Of a DNA stretch of 64,000 nt, positions 49,401-59,234 are shown piece after piece. Position 1 is the stretch's first letter. The number at the start of each line of letters is the position of its first letter. A model generated the notes under the pieces. It searched no databases. It was given only the letters and a program-made list of their open reading frames with translations, and had not been told where the DNA came from. The stretch lies in NCBI GenBank assembly GCA_036874045.1, contig CM072335.1, forward strand, positions 27,845,501 through 27,909,500, read 5' to 3'. The translations under genes and the position numbers were made by a program. This DNA comes from Cymodocea nodosa (taxonomy: Eukaryota > Streptophyta > Magnoliopsida > Alismatales > Cymodoceaceae).

Positions 49401-52400
49401 GCATAAATTAAATAATTGGGTACGCTTAAATTATCAAGAATTTTTAATTTTTTTTGTTTCTGATGTCTTATTTTTCCTATTTTTTACATATAAATATAAT
49501 ATAAAATTATTTGATTATTAATTATGACATCATGCTGGGTGTTCTCGGTTTGACTAATCCGGGTGATACGTTGAAACATGAATTGACTACCCCCTCAATC
49601 CATTGGATCAATATTTTGTATGATTTCAAAAACCTTTTCTGTAATAAAAACCATAACAATCTCTCAAATTTCTTCCTTGTCAATTCTTCCTCTCTTCTAT
49701 CCTCGACCAACTCATCCACAAAATACATGCAGTTTGTGTTGTGTTTTGAAAACTTTCATGCCATCTAGGAATTCATTTACGGATCTCCATGTATCTAGTG
49801 TTCATCCATTGCAAGCGGGAGTTTACTCCCACATTGGTTGTCATACATGTATACTCTTTGTAGTGTCAATAAATAAAGGCCTTATGTTACTACAGTGAAA
49901 TAAATCTACTTTCACACATTCCCATTCATCCAAAATTCTACCAAAGCAAAGGTTTGGTGAGGCTAAAAATGTATGAAAGATCTAGGTAGGAAAGAGGGAA
50001 ACTCTAATCATTACCTTCCTCTCAACCTCCACCACCGTCAACTCCTATAGAGGACACTATCACCGGTGTCACTTGTAACAATACATAGATCTAACCAAAT
50101 CAAATTTTTCTCATATTGATTGAATATTTTAAAAAATAGATCGTACCAACATTTTTTTTTGTTTTTAACATTGGACTATATATTTTAACGTGAATTTTTG
50201 CACATTAACTTCAATTATATGTGGTATCTTTTAATAAGAGTCAAAATTAAATATATTTAGCTATAGATGCCAATTAATGCTTTCCATAGCATTTCATAAA
50301 TTCAAAAAAAAATTTGTAGTCCCATTTCTATGGGCTTGCGTGTTCTTAGCAAACTTCCATTGACATTTTGATGTTCATTGGATCAAAGTTTGAAAGGAAA
50401 ATGATGTTGAATTCCTTGTAAAACATATATTTAAAAATAAAATTTGTAAAGGATCCATACGTTACATGACTTTTAAGGACGATTCACGTAAAACTTTGTG
50501 AACTGTTTTTCAAGTGAGAAGTAATATAATTATCCACAGGTTTTGCAGGATCCAATGAAACCTCAAACTTCCTAAGAATAATATAAATGTCTATTCGGGA
50601 TAGTTCCCTCCACCAGAAAACCTTTTATGCATACTGCAAAGAACCATATCGATCCATCCACCAGTAGGCATCAGCAAGGCTCAGATCCTACATCTCTTAG
50701 TCTCTCAGAAAAGGAAAATAAATAAAAAGCTATGCAACAACGTGCAAATCCTGTTAGCTACTCAATATTAAAACGCAGGATAATTTACGTAAATAGAATT
50801 TCTCATCAATTCCAAGCTAAGAAAATGAAGGGACTACATTGCATCTTTTAAGTTTCAGTTTCTTTTAAGTAGTTGACTAAAAATATTAATGCATTTAAAC
50901 TATTTAACATATTTTGACTCAAATATCCCAAATAGAACAGGTCTATCCAAATAAACATGTGCTTAAAAATCTAGAAGGCTTTGTTCCATAAGTTCCTACA
51001 CTTTTAATTACTTAGCACAAACAAGTTTAGTGGTCATTTAGGGACCGTTTATGCATTGTTGGAAGTCAGAAAAGTTAAGAATCAAAAAGTTAGAAAAGTT
51101 AGAAAATAGAAAATCAAGAAAGTAAAATTTAAAAGGATTTTTGTCATCGATGGAAAGTTAAGAAAATTATATAGTTGCTTAAATTTTTTTCTTAATTTGA
51201 TTATAATACATATTTGAAATTAAAAATAAATTAATTAAACATTATCTCTTATTCTTTTTGTGATTTCAATATGGAAATCCTAAATCATTTATTTCAATTA
51301 TTTATGATTATAAATTTTAAAAAGCATAAATCAATGATATTGTAATTGTTGACGAAAATAGAAAAATATGTTATAAAATATCATTATTATTGTTATTATA
51401 TATTTATTACTATTTTTTAGTCCTTGCTCAACTTTTTCTCTCTTTTTTTTCTTCTTTTTCTCTCTTCTTTATTCCTTTCTTCTTTTTTTGGGTTCCACCC
51501 CCACCCCATCTTCTTCATGTTCGACCCTCATCATTTCCATGACTGCCCCCCATTTTTTCTATGTTCGGTCAGCATTGGCAGCTCGCCCAACCAACAATAG
51601 TGACTACTCGAGCAATAGAAAATGGTTGTCACTAGAAGTAGTCGTGTAGTCTCCTTACAGTGGAAAGAAAAAAATTAAAGAGGGAAGAGGAGGCCAAGGA
51701 AGACAGTAGAACCCACCAAGCCCTAGAGATTTGAAGATGGCGTAGTTGATCAACAATGATGAGTTGTTGTTACAAGGCGACAAAGGTGTGGTGATTGGAT
51801 GATGAATTTGAGTAGAATCGGTTGAGAACTTCAGGATCGAAAGGGTGAGTTCCAAAGAGGTGGCTCAAAGTTTCCAGATGTAAGGGAGTGGTCGATCATT
51901 GCTTCTTTTATAGTCGACAAACTAGCAACGCTCATCCGTTCATTTAGGCATGAGATGAGGTAACAGTAGACAGACGAGTTCGTAGAGGTGTGCGTGGAGC
52001 CAAAGGGTTCCTTGAGCAGTGAAAGGCATAGGAATTCAACTTTTAGGTACTTTCCAGCAACAATGGAATTAGCAAGAATGGAGAAAACGAAGCATTGTGT
52101 TCAACTTTGTGGTTGAGGACTAAGAGAATAGAAGGACGACAACTACAAGTTCACGACTTGGATTCAAAAGGGAAAGAGGATGACACCCAAGACGACAACT
52201 GTGGGAACATTGTTGAGGAACCCGCTGAGGGACTCAAGGGGTGATAGGCTGAGGGACTTGAAGAACTTGGAGAGTGAAGGGAGAATACCTTAGGGACCTA
52301 TGGGAGAAAAAAATTAATCCTAATGGTTCCTCCCACGAACTCGGACTTATGAGAGTTTCTACGTTTACTTAAAAGGATTGGTAACGTCTTTGCTATCAAC

Positions 52401-55400
52401 TCGAGCTTTTAGCATAATGGTAGCCCGATCCTAACAAGTGGTATTAGAGCCTACTCACAGACGTGGGTTCAAATCCCCGAGAATGCAGTATAGGATGCAT
52501 TTTTTTTGGGGGGGGGGGGAGGGATTGTTAAGGAACTCGCTGAGGGACTCGAAGGGTGACGGGCTGAGGGACCTGAAGGACTTGGAAGGTGAAGGGAGAA
52601 CACTTTAGGGACCTATGGGAGAAGTGAGTTAATCCTAATGGTTCCTCCTACGAACTCAGACTTATGAGAGTTTCTGGGCTTATTTAAAAGGATTGGTAAC
52701 ACCTTTGCTATCAACTCGAGCTTTTAGCATAATGGTAGCCCGGTCCTAACAAGATAGTGTAGGCAAATTGATAAATTTTTTAATGAAACCGTTATAGAAA
52801 AGTCTTACACTTCAAAAATTTGAGTAGTCATACTATTAACAAAAACTACAATTATTTTAGAAGAGTTAGTGTTTCTAAGATGAAAAAGACATTAAAAAAT
52901 TAAATGTTAAAAAAGCTACTAGTTAGGATGATGTTCTAATTAACATTACAAATGCATGGATGAAGTAAAAATTCGGTAGTTAACTAAAATTTTTAATATT
53001 ATTTTAGAGATTAAGAAGATGCTAAATGAATAAAGAAAGAACAATTTAAACCCATATTTAATAACAACAATGACATTAAAAATTGTAGTAATTATTATAA
53101 TATGAACTCAATGACTAACAAAATGAAATTTTAAAAAGGAGGAATTGAACAAAGATTTTAAAGAATGTGATCATAACAACAAAAAATTGAGTCATAATCT
53201 CACTATGTAGGATCAACCACATGTATCCATTTCTTCAAAATATTTCTATCCAATTAAATTACATATCTTTAAATTTTTTCTTATAATTCCTATGCAAGTA
53301 ATTTTATGTTTACCTCTACTTTTCATTTCCTTTGCTCTAATTAAATTTCCTCTCTTAATTACTGCATTTCTTGATTTCCTAAAAATATGAACAAACCACC
53401 TATATCAATTTTTTCTTATCTTATAATCAATAGATGTAACTTATACTCTATTCCTAATAAAATCATTTTTTAACTTATTCCTTATAGTATTATCACTGTT
53501 CCATTTCAACATATGTATCTCAGCAACACTAACACTTTGCATTTGATCATACTTTACAACCTAGCATTCTAAACCATAAAGTATAGTTAGCGAATGACAA
53601 TTTTATAGAAGAGGAATGTAATCAACATTACAGAGAATCAATTTGAATTTATGCCAAGTACATCAACAACAAAAGTTCATCATCTACCTAAACAAATTTA
53701 AAAAGTTTAAAGTTAAGAAAAAGAGCTTCCACATGGTATTTATGGATTTAAAAAAAGCTTATGAAAGAATACCTAGACTCATCCAATGGTTATATTTATA
53801 TTATTAGAGATATCTATCATGTACTTACTAGTGCCAAAAAAATATAAGAAGTGAAACTAAAAAAAATTAATTATCATAGGTTTACACCACAGATCATCTA
53901 TAAGTCTTTACCACTTTGTATTAATAATAGATGAAATAACTAAAAAAATACAAGAAGAAATATTTTGGTGTATATCATTTGCCAATGAAATACTTTTAAT
54001 TGAAGACACTAAAGTAGGAATCGATTCTAAATTAGAATTATAAAGAGATACCTTAGAATTCAAAGGATTTAAATTAAGTTGGTCTAACAAGCATGAGGTT
54101 CAAGTTTAATAATAATGGAAACAATGAAGATTACATAAAAATGGATAGTCAATAAATCCCTAAAAGTAACAATTTTAGATATTTAGTATGTATAATATGT
54201 AACAATGAAGAAATTATAAAAATATATTATTCATAGGATCAAAGTAGATTGGATAAAGGGTTAAAATGATTTATAGTTAATGTGATAAAAATTACCATTA
54301 AAAATAAAAGGAAAATTTTACAAAACATCAATTCATCCAACTATACTTTGTGACACAGAATCTTGGGTTGTTAAATATGAGTAAGAGATGCAAATATCAA
54401 GAATGATGGGTGATAAGATAATAAGATATTAGTTTTAAAAAAATAATTTCATTGAGAATAAATAGAAGGAAATAAATCATGTAGCCAACCCCTAGTGGCG
54501 AGATTGAAGAATTGATTGCACTTGTTTTGCTATTGTAATTTCAACGTACATAATAACCTAATAAACTACACTCTTGCAACCATAACTAAAGTATATATGT
54601 ACTTGAACAACTTACTTGCAAACTGTCATCAACTCCTTTGGCAGTTGCAGCACAAGCTATAGAGTAAAAGTATCCATTGACAGCAGCAACGACATACTTT
54701 CCCACGATAGAAGAAAGCCCTTTAGCAGTGTAGTGAGACATTACGGCAGTATTGAACAAAGCCCAAGTATGCCATGCCTTCCCCCACTGACTTGCATATT
54801 TGGTAGCGTTTTTAAATGCCACAAGAATATCTGCAAAGCAAGAATAAGAACAAAATCCTAGGTACAATACCATCCATTTTAAATGCCTAATTTTACCAGT
54901 GACTACCTTGAAGCGAATCATCATCCAGTCCAGGTGAAAGTGACCATTTCCAAGTCCCAAGTTTTAAGTAGACACGAGCAAGAAGTGGAACATTAGCATT
55001 CAATATGAATGAGGGACTTGATGAAACAGAAGTCCTATTTGTTGTGACTGCAAGATGTACGGATAGTTCCTGTAATACAGAAAATCAGTAAGAGGAAACA
55101 ATGAAAAAATTATTGTTTTTTAGATGGTTGGAAGCACAAACAAATACCTCAAGCCTATCAAATGCTTCTTTTCTTTTATGCTCCTCCCCAAGAGACCATT
55201 GATACTTCAAGTATGCTAATATCACTTGTGGGGGTCCACGATATATTAAATTCTCAGGATATATTTCCGGATCATACTGAGAATTGAAAAGAATGGCAAT
55301 ATTGATTTAGAAACAAAAAGGGAATAGATCAAGTATTCCTGCACAAATCAGGCCCATTGCTGATGAATGCAAAAAATGATTTAGTGAGACCTGCATAAGC

Positions 55401-58232
55401 TTGACTAAAGTAGCTTTTGCCTGAGCTATTCGTCCACTTTTCCGACAAAGAGAAGCAAATTTTAGCCAAGTATCAATATCTTCAGTGGGTGGAAGAACAA
55501 GTGCTCGGACACCAAGTATAGCTTGCCAGACCTGCAAAATTAATATATAAAAAGCTGAAGAAAAGACACCAAAGTGTTTATTCTGAATTCAGTTATTATT
55601 GAGAAACTGGAAAAGACATCAAAATAAGTAATATAACTAAGACAACCCAGAAGATATTCTAGAAAAAATGCATAAAATTTTGATAAAAGCTAAAGAAATC
55701 TAGCTAGTAATTTAGGAGCACAAAACCATCATGATTTGTTAACCAGCATAAACTGCAGAAAAGGTGTAATGATAGCTGGCATCCCAGGTACAGTGGTACA
55801 CAGAACATAGTTAATTGGAAATGTCAAAAATTCGGGATTTGCATAATTAAATCAAGGAAAGAATCTACCTGAAATTCATCAACCAACAAAAGGTATTTTT
55901 GATGAATATGAAATTACTAATAAAGCTATTTAGGCATGTCTGGCAATACATTTACTCTACTCATCTTTCATCGGCTAGGCTAAGCAAATTATTCTACTAA
56001 AAAAGTATAAGAAATAGAATAATGAAATTAATGCTGCGAAAATCAGCAAATACATTGAAAAGTTACAGTATATCTAGAAGCAACAAATCAATAATTCTTT
56101 TGAGCACCAAGCAAGGAATCATTGATATTACTATGTGCATAGGTTTATATGATTGGATAACAATTTACAAGCGGATGAAATTAGAAGAAAGTCAAAAGGT
56201 TCCCAAATTCCAATTTGCCTAGAAAATAAGAAAAACAATGAAAGAACAGATGACAAAAATACCTCCACATTACGCTTTGCACCTCGAATCCTTTCAGTCC
56301 ACATGTTACGTATTAGATCCCTCCTCCCCTCAGCAACAGGATTTCCAACAGGAAGAGTACAATAATCAATCACCTGTAATGAATAAATACAAAGGTAACA
56401 AAAAAAAATTATTATCAAACATCCGTACTCCTAGATTTGCATTAGGTGGATAAGACAAACCTCTTCCAACTCAGAAAGTTGCTGTACACGGACCATGTTG
56501 CTGTAAGCACGCTCATAACTCTCTAGTACCTAAGAAATAAGCAAGAACAACGATATTCAAAAGAAAAAGAATTTATCCAGAAAAAAGTAAATGATCAATC
56601 TGGCGACTCATATCTATTCGTAACCACCGTAGTTTCATTTTGTAGAGAATAAAAAATAGGCAGCCAATAACATAGAATATTCCATTTTCCTACGAACTGC
56701 ACCAGCTAACATAATATCCTTTGATTCTTTCCAACATATTCAGTTGCAGGTCATGTAACAACAAAGCTATCACCAAACCTTAGGATATATAGGAAAATTA
56801 TGAATTTGGATTGGAGCTGGAAAAACTCAACCAAAAACATTTTTCTAAAAATGTATAAACAGGATAAAATTTCATAAAACTGACCAATGCAGCCAGTTCA
56901 GTTGCCAAACATTTTCTTGCTCTCTCTACAAAATCGCGTGCTTCTTCATACTACAAGGTAGGGAAATTTTCCATGAAATTAATAAAGATTCATGGTTTAG
57001 AAAGAAATATATGATATGATAGGAGAATACCTTCCCACAGTGAACCAGCAAAACTGCACGGAAGAAGGAGCCATTACTGCTTCCATCACCACTAGCAGCA
57101 GTGTTACTTATACGCAGTTTGTTTTCATCACCATCATCCAGCTTGGAAACATACTCAGACATCTGATCCCACTCTCCCATGTTCCATGCAGCATTAGCAG
57201 CCTACCAGATTCAAAGCATTAATAAAGGAATTTCAAACAGAATACTCAGAAATACAAATACTCCACAAACCATGGGTGCCATTTCTAGCCGAGCTGACTG
57301 CTCTGCTGGAGTCCAGTACTCCTTACAGAGGCTATTTAGCTCTTCCCAACGAGCCAATGCAGCTAGACATCGCATTTGTCCTACAAAGAAGATTTGAAAA
57401 GAAGATTTGTTCTAGAAAAGGAGAAAGAACAATGAACCAATATAAGGAAATTAAGTCAAGATATATGCATGATAAGTCTGAAAATATGGAAACTATCCTT
57501 GGATAATAAGATTTAAAAATATATTCATCACCTTAGTTTTAACCATAACATAAAGTGGAATGAAACAGAAATATCAGCACAGTTAAAATTGCTGCCTTCG
57601 ACAATTCTTATATGTTGATCTACAATCAGAATGTTACCATCAACACAGTTTTTTTATCATTGTCTCATTTCCAAGAGTCTCTTCCTCAGGTACCAAACGC
57701 AATACTGTACCTGACTGTCTACTTAGATGAAACAAGGATGGTCCATATGTTTTAACTAAAAGAGGAAAGCAGAATGAGCATAATGAACGCAACCTTCTTG
57801 ACAGTGCTGATATCAAGGAAAAAGGACAGATGAGGAAATTTCACTGGATAGGGCTACACATCAAGTACATATAAGATACATGCAGAAGATGACAATGATG
57901 ACAGAAGTAAAATGGATGGACACGAGGCCCGCATAGGCACAATAAGTGAATTGGCATTTAGACACCTTGCCTTATCTTGTTTGTGCATAACAACCATTGC
58001 ATTTAAACCCAGCTGCTTTTTGCAAGTGTGACCACAAGAAGACTACATCAATAGGGCTTAATCTAATAGAACTTAGCTTTTTAATAATCAAAAAAATTAT
58101 TATATACGCAGATTAAATAGGAAGTGAAGCAAACCTAGGGTAGCATCAAGCAGGAGATGCGGGCTTGATGCTTGGGATGCTTTTAACGTGTATGCCTTGA
58201 GAGCATCATCCCAACGCTGCAACTTCTCATAC
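32380..58232 (-). CDS. TOR: TARGET OF RAPAMYCIN Ser/Thr kinase, C-terminal ~1,096 residues
   Basis: Catalytic subunit of TORC1, the PIKK-family kinase that couples nutrients to growth. Twenty-six exons: 58232-58135, 57380-57271, 57201-57031, 56950-56885, 56529-56461, 56373-56263, 55531-55391, 55276-55148, 55069-54907, 54830-54616, 48614-48408, 47627-47514, 47426-47235, 38654-38574, 38491-38417, 38341-38275, 38191-38031, 36071-35898, 35797-35669, 35533-35450, 35361-35300, 35217-35145, 35026-34892, 34736-34563, 34484-34213, 32398-32380. They total 3,292 bases in one continuous frame collinear with plant TOR. All junctions are GT-AG except one GC donor after 38417. The first exon here opens mid-codon, so the gene is truncated by the window edge: the HEAT-repeat half (~1,380 residues in Arabidopsis) lies to the right. 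No stop or frameshift is seen, so the gene looks functional. Introns of 8.6 and 6.0 kb carry mobile elements. Confidence 0.95.
34563..38341 (-). other. TOR: TOR kinase domain exons
   Basis: Ten exons from 38341 to 34563 encode the PI3K-like catalytic domain. [17 protein letters not shown] is in exon 38191-38031. [17 protein letters not shown] is in 36071-35898. The catalytic loop [11 protein letters not shown] (Asp and Asn of the DRH..N motif) is in 35361-35300. The metal-binding HIDFGDCFE is in 35217-35145, and [20 protein letters not shown] in 35026-34892. All catalytic residues are intact. Confidence 0.95.
36454..37441. mobile_element. MITE-like TIR element in a TOR intron
   Basis: The left end, a G-run followed by TTTGTGCAC, is mirrored at the right by GTGCACAAG followed by a C-run. 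A 3-bp flank CTA is repeated at 36451-36453 and 37442-37444. The G-rich ends with a trinucleotide duplication suggest a Harbinger-type MITE. The interior is nearly pure A/T with no coding frame, so it is non-autonomous. The end motif is repeated inward on both sides (two copies at left, three at right), with satellites of a 'gaattcaaattccg' motif. It sits between exons 38191-38031 and 36071-35898. Confidence 0.75.
38655..41248. other. Large TOR intron, left part
   Basis: No exon is seen here. A minus-strand LTR-like promoter module occurs at 39481-39537, with a TCCCACATT-type motif followed by TATAAATAG. A 188-codon minus-strand frame at 40072-40638 is low-complexity and unlike any protein I know. 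The last five bases (ACACC, 41244-41248) are the target duplication of the Copia element that follows. Confidence 0.5.
41249..41688 (-). repeat. 3' LTR of the 41.2-46.1 kb Copia
   Basis: About 440 bp, paired with 45666-46094. It shares the internal block 'ttcagatgtggaatttt' and ends just before the polypurine tract. Confidence 0.9.
45666..46094 (-). repeat. 5' LTR of the 41.2-46.1 kb Copia
   Basis: About 429 bp, beginning TGTTAG. Followed by the ACACC target duplication at 46095-46099. Confidence 0.9.
46100..47234. other. Large TOR intron, right part
   Basis: AT-rich intron DNA with an LTR-like stretch near 46.8-46.95 kb (a TATA-like tttatataaag). No exon or recognisable gene. Confidence 0.5.
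48615..52210. other. 6.0-kb TOR intron, left part
   Basis: No exon is seen. A plus-strand module at 49822-49879 (a TCCCACATTGG-like motif followed by AATAAATAAAGG) is homologous to the minus-strand module at 39.5 kb. The rest is AT-rich, with a pyrimidine-rich patch at 51.4-51.5 kb. Confidence 0.5.
52211..52436 (+). repeat. Left LTR of TRIM
   Basis: 226 bp, TGTTGAGG to CCTAACA, followed two bases later by the primer-binding site. Confidence 0.88.
52526..52751 (+). repeat. Right LTR of TRIM
   Basis: 226 bp, TGTTAAGG to CCTAACA, preceded directly by a G-rich polypurine tract. Confidence 0.88.
53175..53610 (-). mobile_element. RTE-like LINE 3' fragment, minus strand
   Basis: Minus-strand text runs from an FYK..IR..LYG.ECW-type segment at about 53.60 kb through [11 protein letters not shown] and RWFVHIF to VRL near 53.2 kb, then a TTG-bearing 3' end. 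It is the same family and order as the remnant at 10.8-11.8 kb, which carries the RT part. It has several stops and is not coding. Confidence 0.75.
53615..54480 (+). mobile_element. RTE-like LINE reverse transcriptase fragment, plus strand
   Basis: Plus-strand frames read [15 protein letters not shown] at 53.63 kb and [16 protein letters not shown] at about 53.73 kb (family consensus DLEKAYDRVPR). After these come [20 protein letters not shown] (box altered from FADD) near 53.95 kb, [11 protein letters not shown] and FRYLV. The fragment ends past an IHPTI-type segment near 54.35-54.48 kb. It is interrupted by stops. It abuts the minus-strand fragment head-to-head. Confidence 0.8.
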
Positions 58233-58881
58233 CTATCATAAACAAAGGTCAAAATTATATTCGAAGAACTGCCCCCTCAACACCAGCCCTTTTGTTATTC
58301 TAAATCAAACACCTAATTAAGTAAAATCAGGTCAACTTTAATTCTAATTCAACGGCCACGTTTTTTATTTAGTTCTGAATACCACATCAAACAAAGACAT
58401 TCAAAATCAAAGATAAAAAAGAATTAAATCAAAATTCTATATGTCAACATACAACATGGTTAGAAAAACCAATTATAAAAAAAATATTTAGAAGAAATAA
58501 TTCTGGAATATGTAAATAGACAATTGTACTTTGTTTCCTATTTATTAATTCATTATCCAAAATAATTATTTCTTCCACGAACAAGTGCCTCAAATATTAA
58601 CTCAAAATCTAAAAATATTTTTGATCAAAATTTCAAATAATTATTTCCCAATAAAAACCTATAGAAAACATCAAACAATAACAAGAAAATCTCAATCAAT
58701 TATTTCTATTTCAGAATTACCAAAAATAATAATGTAAATTACATGGCATAGTTTAGATCATTTTTTCAATTTTTCTGATATGCATGTACAAAAATTTAGT
58801 AAATACTTGTTAATTAAAAAATATTCCATAATTGAAATTTCAAATAAATGTTTCTAGATAAAAACACAAGGTGAACATTTA
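58233..58881. other. TOR intron (left of the right-hand Copia)
   Basis: AT-rich intron with no exon. Its last five bases, ATTTA at 58877-58881, are the left target duplication of the Copia element. The matching copy is at 63832-63836, and the bases from there to the window end also lack an exon. Confidence 0.7.
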
Positions 58882-59234
58882 TGTTAGAAAAGATTGAAGA
58901 TAGAGATAAGGAGAAAGAACAAGCAAACAACTTAGAGCACACAATATTTACGTGGTTCACCGAAAGAGCTACATCCACGAATGGGAAAGGGGCAAAATCA
59001 CTAATATCAGGTGGTTACAAATGAGAGATTTCAAAATTGGCAAACCAAGCTTGTGTCCATACCCTCTATTTATAGGAGTACAAGAAAAAGGAGATCAAAA
59101 GACTCCAATTTAAAGGCAATAATCAATGGAATAATTGCCACCATTGATTTTCTCTCATAAATAGCCAAAAGGAAGATGAAACACTTCACCTTCCTACCAA
59201 GAATACCAACAGCCACAAATGGATACATTTAACA
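58882..59234 (-). repeat. 3' LTR of the 58.9-63.8 kb Copia
   Basis: 353 bp, paired with 63475-63831, flanked on its outer side by ATTTA. Confidence 0.93.

Larger units (their letters stand above)
52211..52751 (+). mobile_element. TRIM (miniature LTR retrotransposon) in a TOR intron
   Basis: Two direct repeats of exactly 226 bp (52211-52436 and 52526-52751) both begin TGTT and end CCTAACA. The 89 bases between hold only the replication signals. A primer-binding site TGGTATTAGAGCC at 52439-52451 matches the initiator-Met tRNA complement. A polypurine tract of consecutive G then AGGGA lies directly before the right LTR. There is no coding sequence. This matches the TRIM/SMART class, which needs proteins from other LTR elements. 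LTRs differ by about 11% by eye, mostly transitions. No exact target duplication was found. Confidence 0.88.
47514..58232 (-). other. TOR: TOR FAT domain exons
   Basis: Twelve exons from 58232 down to 47514 encode the helical FAT solenoid that cradles the kinase. Identifying text includes [100 protein letters not shown] and [19 protein letters not shown]. The 6.0-kb intron between 54616 and 48614 interrupts it. Confidence 0.93.

Noticed and set aside
52439-52480. tRNA gene suggested by GGGTTCAAATCC
   Set aside because: The B-box-like string sits in the TRIM interior right after the primer-binding site. No cloverleaf or A box is present.
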